A DNA stretch of 39,668 nucleotides from a virus, in the IMG/VR virus record IMGVR_UViG_3300048837_000652, positions 1 to 39,668 of that record; one strand, written 5' to 3'. The notes beneath the pieces are model-generated. The model did not search any database. It was not told where the DNA came from and saw only the letters and a program-made list of their open reading frames with translations. The position numbers were made by a program, and so were the translations under genes. Shown here piece by piece: positions 21,650 to 28,257 of the stretch (positions within the stretch are counted from its first letter, which is position 1; every line of letters starts with the position of its first letter).

Positions 21650-23044
21650 ATGTCAGACTTCGAGTTTGTAGATCCTACAACCGGCGCGGCAATCGGCGCG
21701 CACGCCTTCGGGACGGTCGCGGCCGGAACGTCGTCAACGCCCAAGGCGCTGCGACTCCGCTACAAGTACGGGCAGACGGGCAGCGGCGCTCCGAGCAACG
21801 CGCTCGTGATGCGCGTATCCGAGAACGGTGGCTCGACGTGGCGCGATGCGGTGACGGAGTTCACGCTGGCGATCACGGCCGTCAGCGCGCCCGATCCGCT
21901 GTTCACGGAACGCGCCCGCTCGCTCGGGCGCGGCACCCGCTGGCCGCTCGCTCCGTTTCGTGCGGGCTGTTACGCCGACCTGACGCTGACGTTCACCCCG
22001 GACAAGCGCACGGGCGCGGCCTCGACGCCGCTCTCCTGGGAGCTTGGCATCGACGAGTCTGTGTCGATTCCGGCTGCATTCGTGCCAGGTGCCCCATCCG
22101 GCGTCCTCTCGGGGATCGGCGACGAGTCACACTCGGAGTGGATCACAGCCCCGACGCTGGCGAACGGGACCGACAAGACGACGATGGGCGCGGCTGATTG
22201 GGTCCACGCCGGCATCCGGTACACGCTCGCGGGCGGCGACGTGGCGCTCAATCAGACGGACGGCGACGGCGCGACGCTGGCCTCCGGGCAGGAGTACGTC
22301 GCGGTGCAGTCGGTCGGAGCCGGTGCCCGAACGGTGACGAAGGGCAGCAAGGCAACAGCCGGCACGGCGCTCGCCCCGTCGATCCCGGCCGGGGAGCTAC
22401 CGGAGGCGACGGTGCGCGTGCCGTACGGCGGCGTCATCGTCACGTCCACGCTTCACGCGGCCTCGGGACGCTGCGCGGTCTCGGACGGGGGAGGGCTGGT
22501 CGTCAACGTCCAGCCGGGGCGCGTCGTCGGGCCGGGCTGGTTCGCCACACCGACGACGGTGCAGCAGATCACGGTGCCGGACGACGCGACGACGATTGTC
22601 CGGCTCGGCGCGACCGGCGTGCCGTCCGTGACGGACGGGGCGGCGCTGGCCGAGGTCGTCGCGGCGGCGGGGGACATCGTCTCCGTGACGGACGCCCGCC
22701 GGCTCCTCGGGCTGGACCTGGTCCGGCTCCGGCAGACCGGCGACGAGACGGCCGGGACCGCCGTCGACTCGGTCTATCTCCCGTATGCCTGGGCCGTCGA
22801 CTCCGGCGAGGCGCGGGTCCGGACGGCGTCGACCGGGGCGACCGGCTCGACGGACGTGGCCGTGGAGCTCGACGGGACGACGTTCGGCAGCGGGTCGATC
22901 GCGGCGCAGGGCAGCGCGGCGGCGCTGACTTTCACGACGTTCTCCGGCGCGGCCGGATGGCTCACGCTCGACGTGGCCGCGGTCACGAGCGGCGGCACGC
23001 GCGCAGCGGATCTGGAGCTCGTCCTGTGGATCGCCCGGCGGTAA
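21650..23044 (+). CDS. Tail fibre / baseplate-associated protein
   Basis: A 464-residue beta-rich protein starting directly after the previous stop (TAAATG). It begins FEFVDPTTGAAIGAHAFGTV; the middle has VRVPYGGVIVTSTLHAASGR and GGGLVVNVQPGRVVGPGWF, a strand pattern frequent in phage fibre proteins, and the C-terminus is a jelly-roll-like stretch (AGWLTLDVAAVTSGG). No enzyme motif is seen. The last gene of the large tail proteins, it is probably a fibre or fibre adaptor. Confidence 0.62.
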   Translation: MSDFEFVDPTTGAAIGAHAFGTVAAGTSSTPKALRLRYKYGQTGSGAPSNALVMRVSENGGSTWRDAVTEFTLAITAVSAPDPLFTERARSLGRGTRWPLAPFRAGCYADLTLTFTPDKRTGAASTPLSWELGIDESVSIPAAFVPGAPSGVLSGIGDESHSEWITAPTLANGTDKTTMGAADWVHAGIRYTLAGGDVALNQTDGDGATLASGQEYVAVQSVGAGARTVTKGSKATAGTALAPSIPAGELPEATVRVPYGGVIVTSTLHAASGRCAVSDGGGLVVNVQPGRVVGPGWFATPTTVQQITVPDDATTIVRLGATGVPSVTDGAALAEVVAAAGDIVSVTDARRLLGLDLVRLRQTGDETAGTAVDSVYLPYAWAVDSGEARVRTASTGATGSTDVAVELDGTTFGSGSIAAQGSAAALTFTTFSGAAGWLTLDVAAVTSGGTRAADLELVLWIARR

Positions 23045-23187
23045 TGACCGTCTGGCGCTGCTCCTGCGGCAAGACGGTCCGGGCCGTCGAGGCGCCGGTA
23101 TGCCACGGGCCGATGCGGGCGGTAGCCGTGGAGCGGCCGAAGCCGGTGCGGGCGCGGTGCTGCCTGGGGAGAAGGCGTGGACTCTGA
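23044..23187 (+). CDS. Tiny zinc-binding-like protein
   Basis: A 47-residue protein from ATG 23044 (TAATG overlap with the fibre gene). Cysteines at CSCGK (7, 9), CHG (about 20) and CC (about 39-40) suggest a small zinc finger, and the chain is strongly basic. Function unknown. It overlaps the next gene by 11 bases. It is too short for most gene finders but the start/stop overlap and cysteine spacing support it. Confidence 0.55.
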   Translation: MTVWRCSCGKTVRAVEAPVCHGPMRAVAVERPKPVRARCCLGRRRGL

Positions 23188-23437
23188 GACGCTGACCGTC
23201 GGCCTCGCCTCTGGCATCGTCGCCCTGACGCTCGCCCGAGGCCGGATATTCGACCCGCTGCGCGCCCGCCTGACCGGCTGGCGGGCCGAGCTGGCCGGGT
23301 GCTATCTCTGCCTCGGCCTGTACGTCAGCGGCGCCATGACGGCGTTGCAGGGCTCCGGCGGCTGGCTGGAGTGGCTGGCGTCCTGGGCCGTCTCGACGCT
23401 GCTCGCGGCGTCCGTGGACAGACTGGCGGGGACGTAA
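23177..23437 (+). CDS. DUF1360-like membrane protein
   Basis: An 86-residue membrane protein from GTG 23177. It has hydrophobic segments at about 6-22 (TVGLASGIVALTLARG) and 40-58, and a characteristic cysteine motif CYLCLGLYVSG at about 42-52, the pattern of DUF1360 proteins, in which a CxxC lies beside a membrane helix. Such genes are frequent at the end of phage tail modules, sometimes proposed as lysis or host-membrane accessory proteins. Its role here is unknown. It ends just before the early promoter. Confidence 0.66.
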   Translation: MDSETLTVGLASGIVALTLARGRIFDPLRARLTGWRAELAGCYLCLGLYVSGAMTALQGSGGWLEWLASWAVSTLLAASVDRLAGT

Positions 23438-23499
23438 ACGAAACCGCTTGACATCGTAAACGGTTCGCCCTAGATTTACGGCATGGCGAAACGTAAACA
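23433..23499 (+). promoter_or_regulatory. Operator-like CGTAAAC repeats around the early promoter
   Basis: CGTAAAC occurs at 23433, 23455 and 23492, and the inverted half TTTACG at 23475-23480. The copies at 23455 and 23475 form an inverted repeat across the -10 box, and the last copy lies in the first codons of the ribbon-helix-helix gene. This is the layout expected for auto-repression by that protein, whose family commonly binds short tandem or inverted half-sites. Confidence 0.65.
23448..23476 (+). promoter_or_regulatory. Consensus sigma70 promoter of early operon
   Basis: TTGACA (23448-23453) is a perfect -35 box, followed after 17 bases by TAGATT (23471-23476). Transcription should start near 23483, which is the A of the first ATG downstream, so the message would have little or no leader. 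It is the clearest promoter in the window and precedes the whole small-gene cluster. Confidence 0.8.
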
Positions 23500-23647
23500 C
23501 GGTGGCAGCAAGCGGGTCGTCGTCGCCGTCCGGATTTCGGAAGTCGCTCGGGATCAGTTCAGGGCGGTCGCCGGGGCGAACGGACGCGACCTCTCCGATG
23601 TGCTGCGTGAGGTCATCGAACGCGCAGCGGCGCGCCGGGCGGCCTGA
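23483..23647 (+). CDS. Ribbon-helix-helix regulator (Arc/CopG-like), probably leaderless
   Basis: A 54-residue protein. After a basic arm (MAKRKHGGSKR) comes a ribbon-helix-helix domain: strand VVVAVRI, helix 1 SEVARDQFRAVAGAN, turn GRD, helix 2 LSDVLREVIERAAARR. Such dimers bind operator half-sites through the strand pair. It is the first gene after the promoter at 23448 and has CGTAAAC repeats around its start, so auto-repression and control of the early operon are likely. There is no Shine-Dalgarno sequence before the ATG, and the predicted transcription start falls on the start codon. Confidence 0.82.
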   Translation: MAKRKHGGSKRVVVAVRISEVARDQFRAVAGANGRDLSDVLREVIERAAARRAA

Positions 23648-23648
23648 C

Positions 23649-23852
23649 GTGGCCTACTTCGTCCCCTGCTCCGACTGCTCCGGCACCAGCCTCCTCGACG
23701 GCGAGCCATGCATCTACTGCGACGGGCTCGGGGAGCGCCCGGAGCGGCAGCCGACGGACGCCGAGAGGCGCGCCGCGGTCCGCCGGATCGAGGCAGCGTT
23801 CGCCCAGATCGCCGCTACCGGTGACTACGTCGTCCGCGCAAAGGAGTCCTGA
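23649..23852 (+). CDS. DnaJ-type zinc-finger small protein
   Basis: A 67-residue protein from GTG 23649. Two CxxC units occur: CSDCSGTS (7-14) and CIYCDGLGE (21-29), the CxxCxGxG style of DnaJ zinc fingers. The rest is a charged helix (DAERRAAVRRIEAAFAQIAA). It may bind unfolded proteins or nucleic acid, but the family is found in many phage microproteins without known function. It follows the repressor by one base. Confidence 0.7.
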   Translation: MAYFVPCSDCSGTSLLDGEPCIYCDGLGERPERQPTDAERRAAVRRIEAAFAQIAATGDYVVRAKES

Positions 23853-23853
23853 C

Positions 23854-24069
23854 ATGCGCGTCACACACTGGACCCGCGATCTCCTCTCCGAGCGCGCCCG
23901 GCTCCACGAGGCCGCGCGATGGGAGGCCGAGGCGGAGATCACCGAGCTGGAGGCCGAGCTGCGCGACGTACAGGCGCGGCTGGCGAAGGCCGAGCGCAGG
24001 GCGCAGCGCCGCTGCGGCCTCGCGTACACGCTGCGCGGCTGGCGGGACGCCATGAGGGGCGCGGCGTGA
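23854..24069 (+). CDS. Small coiled-coil protein
   Basis: A 71-residue, highly charged protein from ATG 23854, preceded by AAAGGAG. Residues 12-50 form a continuous predicted coiled coil (EAEITELEAELRDVQARLAK). No other motif is seen. It overlaps the next micro-ORF by 4 bases. Possible roles are as an oligomerisation adaptor or an inhibitor, without direct evidence. Confidence 0.65.
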   Translation: MRVTHWTRDLLSERARLHEAARWEAEAEITELEAELRDVQARLAKAERRAQRRCGLAYTLRGWRDAMRGAA

Positions 24070-24143
24070 GCGCGCACAGCCGCCGCGTGTTGCCGGAGGT
24101 GTCGGGGCGACAGATCGACTTGTTCAAGCGGCTCGGGCTGTAG
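24066..24143 (+). CDS. 25-residue microprotein with beta-clamp-binding-like motif
   Basis: A GTG start overlapping the preceding stop (GTGA) gives MSAHSRRVLPEVSGRQIDLF plus five residues. QIDLF fits the bacterial sliding-clamp-binding pentapeptide consensus QL[SD]LF. Translational coupling and the motif suggest a real peptide that could dock on the host beta clamp, but the gene is very short and the motif could be chance. No other function is visible. Confidence 0.45.
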   Translation: MSAHSRRVLPEVSGRQIDLFKRLGL

Positions 24144-24167
24144 CCCGGCCAGAAAGGGAGAAGTCCC

Positions 24168-24437
24168 ATGACCACCAAGAAGAACGTCGGCACCCGTCCC
24201 CGCCCGAAGCAGCGCACCCCGGAGGAGCAGCGCCGCCACCGCGCCGAGCAGGCCGCGCGGGCGATCAAGGACGGGCGCGGCAACTGGGACGCCAACTGGG
24301 ACCGGATCGAGCGGCACCTCCGCGACTGCCCGAAGCAGTCCGACTTCATGGGGCTCGACATCCCGGCCGGCGCCGTGATGCGCCTCTGGCCCGAGCCGGC
24401 CCCGACCGAGTCCAGTCGGCCCGACACCGCCGCCTAA
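24168..24437 (+). CDS. Hypothetical basic protein
   Basis: An 89-residue protein with a very basic N-terminal third (KKNVGTRPRPKQRTPEEQRR), a helical middle (HRAEQAARAIKDG, DRIERHLRDCPKQSDFMG) and a Pro-rich tail. The ribosome site is GGGAGAAG before ATG 24168. The arginine-rich head suggests nucleic acid binding. It is not a recognised family. It is followed by a strong hairpin, so it may end a transcript segment. Confidence 0.72.
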   Translation: MTTKKNVGTRPRPKQRTPEEQRRHRAEQAARAIKDGRGNWDANWDRIERHLRDCPKQSDFMGLDIPAGAVMRLWPEPAPTESSRPDTAA

Positions 24438-24443
24438 ACGGAA

Positions 24444-24467
24444 CGGCCCGCGTTGCACCGCGGGCCG
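24444..24467 (+). terminator. Hairpin between two small genes
   Basis: CGGCCCGCG (24444-24452) and CGCGGGCCG (24459-24467) form a perfect 9-bp stem with a 6-base loop, followed by AAAGGAGAGG, the ribosome site of the next gene. With no T-run it may be a weak terminator or an RNA processing or stability element. Confidence 0.55.
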
Positions 24468-24481
24468 AAAGGAGAGGACCA

Positions 24482-24670
24482 ATGACCATGCGCATCTTCG
24501 CCCGATTCGCCCGGCGCCGCAAGCGCCTCCCGGCCGACACGGCGCAGTCCCGCGTCTACGGGTTCGCCCTCCGGCAGATCGAGGCCCGCCGCGCGCTCGG
24601 GCTGGTTTACCCCGACCAGTACCCGGACGAGCGGCACGACACGGACCGCTACCTGGGGAGGACGTCGTGA
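24482..24670 (+). CDS. Small basic hypothetical protein
   Basis: A 62-residue protein preceded by AAAGGAGAGG. The N-terminus is arginine-rich (MRIFARFARRRKRLP). The C-terminal half contains a tyrosine/proline segment (LGLVYPDQYPDERHDTDRY). No family is recognised. It overlaps the next gene by 4 bases, so it belongs to the coupled early cluster. Confidence 0.66.
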   Translation: MTMRIFARFARRRKRLPADTAQSRVYGFALRQIEARRALGLVYPDQYPDERHDTDRYLGRTS

Positions 24671-24903
24671 GCAGCCGCCATCCCGACATCACCGTGAGCC
24701 TGAACAAGCTCGACCGCGTAGACGTGGTCCTGACGGCCGACCGCGTCATCGAGGCGCTGCTCGTCTTCCGCGACCGCTCGGGCGTGCGGCTGACCGTGGC
24801 GCTCGATCCGGAGGACCTCGCGCGGATCTCGACGGCCTGCGCCGACGCGAGCAACCGATTCGACGACGAGATCGACCGGCGCGACGCGGAGAGTGCCGCG
24901 TGA
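24667..24903 (+). CDS. Small acidic hypothetical protein
   Basis: A 78-residue alpha/beta protein from GTG 24667 (GTGA overlap). The pattern of strand VDVVLTADRVIEALLVF, then VRLTVALDPEDLARISTAC, suggests a compact fold. There are no catalytic or zinc motifs. Its place between a basic protein and a zinc-ribbon protein suggests a role in early takeover, which is inference only. Confidence 0.66.
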   Translation: MSSRHPDITVSLNKLDRVDVVLTADRVIEALLVFRDRSGVRLTVALDPEDLARISTACADASNRFDDEIDRRDAESAA

Positions 24904-25091
24904 GCAGCCTGCGCGACGACGTGAACTCCCGCGCCTACGCGAGCGTGGCGCGCGGCGACCTCCGCGTCTGCCACTGCTCGGAATGCGACGCGGCGCCGGA
25001 GCCGGCGTGCTCCAAGTGCCGCGCCGACGACGTGCCGCTGGACGACGAGGGCTACTGCGCGATGTGCTGCCCGGTGGAGGTGGAGGAGTGA
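24900..25091 (+). CDS. Cysteine-rich zinc-ribbon protein
   Basis: A 63-residue acidic protein from GTG 24900. Seven cysteines occur, arranged CHCSEC, CSKC and CAMCC, consistent with two zinc-binding knuckles. The short acidic end is EVEE. It overlaps both neighbours by 4 bases. Early phage zinc ribbons often bind host transcription or modification proteins, but no specific partner can be read from sequence. Confidence 0.68.
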   Translation: MSSLRDDVNSRAYASVARGDLRVCHCSECDAAPEPACSKCRADDVPLDDEGYCAMCCPVEVEE

Positions 25092-25636
25092 AGAACGATC
25101 CCATGCGCTGGCCGCTAGTCATGGACAACGACCCAATGCCCCTCGACGAGATGTGCCCCGTGTGCGGCGGGGTGAGGGAAGACGAGTATCTGGTGCTCTG
25201 CGTCGGGTGTCGGCCCCTCGCGTGCGAGTGGGTCAGCGGCACGAAGAGATCACCCGAAGGAGAACCCGACGAGACGTACTACGCACGGCTGAACCGGCAG
25301 GCCTACGAGAGGGGCAGGGGGAAGAACGATCCCGATGGCCCGTTGCGTAAGCTGGCCGCAGCCGTCATCAAGGACGCAATCTACATCGTAGAGAACGGGA
25401 AGCCGTCCAGCCAGGCCTACGCCCAGGCGAGGGATTTCCTGTTTTGTAATGACCCGGGATCTGGCTGGGGGATGTCTAGGAGAATGTGGTGCATCCGTGC
25501 GGGCATAGACGAAGCGGCGATGAGAGAGCGGCTACCGCGCGAGATAGAGCGGCGTCGTGCGGAGAAGAAAGCCCGTCGGGCGGCACTTGCTGCTGAGAAG
25601 GCTGCGAGGGTCAGCAAGCGAAGGGCGAAGCCATGA
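25088..25636 (+). CDS. Phage zinc-ribbon and helical hypothetical protein
   Basis: A 182-residue protein (GTG 25088; ATG 25103 and 25121 are alternatives). Near the N-terminus is CPVCGG with a later CVGC. The middle (LAAAVIKDAIYIVENG, AQARDFLFCNDPGSGWGM, MWCIRAGIDEAAMRERL) resembles a helical module seen in other phage proteins, where a residue pair W-C precedes a G-[IL]-D turn. The C-terminus is a basic helix. Codon use and base composition are less G+C rich than the neighbours, suggesting a later acquisition. Function unknown. Confidence 0.66.
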   Translation: MKNDPMRWPLVMDNDPMPLDEMCPVCGGVREDEYLVLCVGCRPLACEWVSGTKRSPEGEPDETYYARLNRQAYERGRGKNDPDGPLRKLAAAVIKDAIYIVENGKPSSQAYAQARDFLFCNDPGSGWGMSRRMWCIRAGIDEAAMRERLPREIERRRAEKKARRAALAAEKAARVSKRRAKP

Positions 25637-25770
25637 CCCGCCCCTCCTGGACCGTCATCCTGACCGACGCCGGGTTCGAGGCGCTCCCGCTCGTCAAGGC
25701 GTCGCTCCGGCTCAAGGCGCTCCGCAAGGAGCACGCCGAGCGCTTCGGCCCCGGCGAGGTGGCGCAGTGA
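25633..25770 (+). CDS. Short hypothetical protein
   Basis: A 45-residue protein from ATG 25633 with 4-base overlaps to both neighbours. The chain is mostly one predicted helix (VKASLRLKALRKEHAERFG) after a short strand (WTVILTDAGFE). No family is recognised. The frame and coupling support it, although its size makes the call moderate. Confidence 0.55.
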   Translation: MTRPSWTVILTDAGFEALPLVKASLRLKALRKEHAERFGPGEVAQ

Positions 25771-26177
25771 GGCAGCTCGCCCTCCTCGCCACCATCACGC
25801 TCGGCGCCTGCACCATCGTCAAGGCCGCGCAAGTGAGCCTGACGCCCGAGACCTGGGCCGCGCTCGTCACCGTCGGCGAGCGGCTCCTCGCCTCTTCCGG
25901 CTTCGGCTTCCTCCTCGTCGGCACCGCCTGCGCGTTCCTCCTCTCCTGCGCCGCTGCGGCGTGGGAGCGGGCCGAGCGGGGCGACGAGCGCGACGCGGCA
26001 TCGGCTCGCGCACGCGCCGAGCTTGCCGCGAGGGGCTACACGGTCTGCTCGGCGAACCTCGACCCCTCCTCTCTCGCGGACGACTCCCAGCGCGGCCCGC
26101 TGCCCGAGACGTGGCGGGCTCCGTGTGGCGAACCGATCCGGTTCCCCTACAAGACTGACAGCGGCAACGCCGCTTAG
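25767..26177 (+). CDS. Membrane-anchored small protein with lipobox
   Basis: A 136-residue protein from GTG 25767. The start MRQLALLATITLGACTIV contains a lipobox-like LGAC, so it could be lipidated at Cys14. A second hydrophobic segment at about 46-66 (GFGFLLVGTACAFLLSCAAA) would span the membrane. The C-terminal 70 residues are polar with two cysteines. An early, membrane-located phage protein could serve in superinfection exclusion or membrane remodelling. Function is not shown. Confidence 0.62.
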   Translation: MRQLALLATITLGACTIVKAAQVSLTPETWAALVTVGERLLASSGFGFLLVGTACAFLLSCAAAAWERAERGDERDAASARARAELAARGYTVCSANLDPSSLADDSQRGPLPETWRAPCGEPIRFPYKTDSGNAA

Positions 26178-26185
26178 GAGAAGCC

Positions 26186-27613
26186 ATGGCAACCGTCGTC
26201 TTGATCGACCTCTCGTCGATCGCGCATCCCATCTGGCACATGAGCCAGGCCGACCCGGACCAGAACTCGACCTCGACGCAGACGGTGGCGAAGGTCCGCG
26301 CGCTCGCCACCGGACAGCCGCACGTCGCCGTGTGCTGCGATTCCGGCAAGTCGTTCCGCGCCGAGATCGACCCGACATACAAGGCCAACCGCGGAGAGCA
26401 CGACGCAGCCCTCATGCACCAGATCGAGGTAGCGAAGGAGCGGCTCGCTGGCGACGGGTTCCCGGTCTGGGCTCAGCCGGGCATGGAGGCGGACGACCTC
26501 ATCGCCACTGCGACGCAGCGCGCGACCGAGGCCGCGCACGAAGTCCTCGTGATCTCGGCCGACAAGGATCTCCTCCAGCTCGTCGGCCCGAAGGTGCGCG
26601 TCCGCTCGCCGCAGACCGGCACGGAGTACGACGCCGAGGCCGTCGAGATGAAGCTCGGCGTACCCCCGGAGAAGGTCCGCGACTACCTGGCCCTCGTCGG
26701 CGACGCATCCGACAACGTCAAGGGCGCGCCGGGCATAGGCCCAAAGAAGGCGGCGCTGCTCCTCTGGACGTATGGAGACCTCGAAGGGATCTATGCCGAG
26801 GCCGCTCGGCAGCCGTCCGCGCTGAAGCCCTCCGAGGCCGCGTCGCTGGCCAACTTCGCGCCGCGCATGGAGACGGTGCGGTCGCTCGTCTCACTCCGGT
26901 ACGACGCGGCGATTCCGTTCGATGAGCTATTCGCACCGCGCACGCCCAAGGAAGTCGAGACGTTCGTCCCCGAGGAGGAGGAGAGCGAGATGGAGACGCC
27001 CGAAGCGGAGAAGCCGACGCTCGCCCCCGTGACCGCGCTCGCCGTGCGCGAGGCCGACATCCTCGCCCCGGCCCCCGTCGAGTGGGAGCGGCAGCTCGAC
27101 CCGCGCTCGATGGACCAAGCGCGCAAGCTCGCCCGCGATCTCTTCGACTCGCGGATGTTCTCGGCGTATGGCACGCCTCAGGGAGTCCTCTCGACGATCA
27201 TGGTCGGCCGCGAGCTAGGGCTCCCGGCTATGGCCGCGCTCCGGTCGATCCACAACCTCGACGGCAAGCACACGCTTTCCGCCTCGCTCATGGCGGCGCT
27301 CGTTCTCCGGTCGGGGCTGGCCGAGTTCTTCGAGCCGGTCTCCTTCGACGCGACGCAGGCGACGTACGAGACGAAGAGGCGCGGCGCGCGTAATCCCGTG
27401 AAGCTGACGCACACGATCGAGATGTCCCGGCAGGCGTGGCCTAAGAGCGAGGATGCGTGGAACAAGAGCGGATGGGGCAAGAACCCGACCGATATGCTCG
27501 TCGCTCGCGCACAGGCCCGCCTCGCCCGCCTCGTGTACCCCGACCTGCTCGCCGGACTCTACACGCCGGAGGAGCTCGCCGAGATCCGGCAGGAGGTGGC
27601 GAATGCCGCTTGA
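26186..27613 (+). CDS. 5'-3' exonuclease (FEN/PolI-N type) fused to RecT-like annealase
   Basis: A 475-residue protein. Residues 1-245 are a flap/5' exonuclease: Asp8 in VVLIDLSS, Asp52 in CCDSGKS with YKANRGEHDA, EADDLIA (101-107), ISADKDLLQL (Asp126, Asp128) and the helix-hairpin-helix GDASDNVKGAPGIGPKKAA (172-190). An acidic linker (about 252-300) leads to residues 300-475 that match a RecT-like single-strand annealing protein: STIMVGRELGLPAMAAL, SIHNLDGKHTLSASLMAAL, WNKSGWGKNPTDMLVARAQA and PDLLAGLYTPEEL. It joins the two halves of an exonuclease/annealase recombination system in one chain. AGGAGAAG precedes ATG 26186. Confidence 0.82.
   Translation: MATVVLIDLSSIAHPIWHMSQADPDQNSTSTQTVAKVRALATGQPHVAVCCDSGKSFRAEIDPTYKANRGEHDAALMHQIEVAKERLAGDGFPVWAQPGMEADDLIATATQRATEAAHEVLVISADKDLLQLVGPKVRVRSPQTGTEYDAEAVEMKLGVPPEKVRDYLALVGDASDNVKGAPGIGPKKAALLLWTYGDLEGIYAEAARQPSALKPSEAASLANFAPRMETVRSLVSLRYDAAIPFDELFAPRTPKEVETFVPEEEESEMETPEAEKPTLAPVTALAVREADILAPAPVEWERQLDPRSMDQARKLARDLFDSRMFSAYGTPQGVLSTIMVGRELGLPAMAALRSIHNLDGKHTLSASLMAALVLRSGLAEFFEPVSFDATQATYETKRRGARNPVKLTHTIEMSRQAWPKSEDAWNKSGWGKNPTDMLVARAQARLARLVYPDLLAGLYTPEELAEIRQEVANAA
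26990..27613 (+). CDS. Possible nested start giving free annealase
   Basis: ATG 26990 (Met269) is in frame, in the acidic linker just before the annealase domain, and is preceded by GAGGAGGAGGAG (26972-26983), a strong Shine-Dalgarno-like run at suitable spacing. It would give a 207-residue protein with only the RecT-like domain. The run also simply encodes Glu residues, so the site may be accidental. Confidence 0.4.
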   Translation: METPEAEKPTLAPVTALAVREADILAPAPVEWERQLDPRSMDQARKLARDLFDSRMFSAYGTPQGVLSTIMVGRELGLPAMAALRSIHNLDGKHTLSASLMAALVLRSGLAEFFEPVSFDATQATYETKRRGARNPVKLTHTIEMSRQAWPKSEDAWNKSGWGKNPTDMLVARAQARLARLVYPDLLAGLYTPEELAEIRQEVANAA

Positions 27614-28025
27614 GACAGAGATCCTCGCTGCCCTCAAGTCCATTGATGCCTCGCTCAAGGCCATTGCCAACCGGACCGGTACCTCAGCGGCACCGACCGG
27701 ACCGTCCATCGCATCCGACGCGGACCTCGACGGGCAGTACGGCGACCCTGAGGTCAAGGCGAAAGACCCGCGCGACTGGACCGGCCCGACGATGCGCGGG
27801 AAGCGGTTCTCGCAGTGCCCCGCGGAGTACCTCGACATGGTCGCCGATCGGCTCGACTACTTCTGCTCGCAGAACGCGGGCGGCAGCGAGGACGAGCAGA
27901 AGAAGGCGAAGTACCAGCGCCTCGACGCAGCGCGCGCTCGCGGCTGGGCGAAGCGAATTCGCGCGGGCTGGAAGCCGCCCGCCCCGCCCTCCGATTGGGG
28001 CAACGGCCCCGACGACACGATCTGA
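27603..28025 (+). CDS. Hypothetical recombination-module protein
   Basis: A 140-residue protein from ATG 27603, preceded by GGAGGTGG within the end of the exonuclease-annealase gene (11-base overlap). It has a helical start (ILAALKSIDASLKAIANR), a disordered middle, the segment RDWTGPTMRGKRFSQCPAEY and a helical end with WAKRIRAGWKPPAPPSDW. Proteins of this style are often beside phage annealases. It may bind ssDNA or a host factor, but no motif proves this. Confidence 0.7.
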   Translation: MPLETEILAALKSIDASLKAIANRTGTSAAPTGPSIASDADLDGQYGDPEVKAKDPRDWTGPTMRGKRFSQCPAEYLDMVADRLDYFCSQNAGGSEDEQKKAKYQRLDAARARGWAKRIRAGWKPPAPPSDWGNGPDDTI

Positions 28026-28034
28026 GGATCAGTC

Positions 28035-28257
28035 ATGAGCGCCGCCGACGCACGGGACCACGCGGACAGGCCGGCAGCACCGGCCGAGCGAGTGTGGGAG
28101 GGGCTGCGGAATTCGGCCCCGAGCGGACGGGCTACCGGCGGCGCGCGTTTTCTTGTACCCGCCCGAATGGGTCGCGCTGCGAGCGCATCTACTGATTCGG
28201 CGCAATCCGGGGAGACCCGGCGGGCGGGCATTACCCGAGAGAGAGGTGACGCCTTGA
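28035..28257 (+). pseudogene. Small gene with probable reading-frame break
   Basis: ATG 28035 has a ribosome site (GAGGA), and the first 25 codons have normal G+C at codon third positions (MSAADARDHADRPAAPAERV). From about 28,130 the +1 frame is the one with protein-like sequence (ARVFLYPPEWVALRAHLLI) and typical third positions, and that frame ends at TGA 28255-28257, exactly overlapping the next TTG start as the neighbours do. The two halves are in different frames, so a frameshift mutation, a sequencing error or programmed shift is likely. The original frame happens to stay open into the next gene. Confidence 0.45.

Noticed and set aside
22397-23500. 367-codon minus-strand frame over the fibre gene and early promoter
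   Set aside because: Shadow composition, and it crosses the promoter, which argues against coding.
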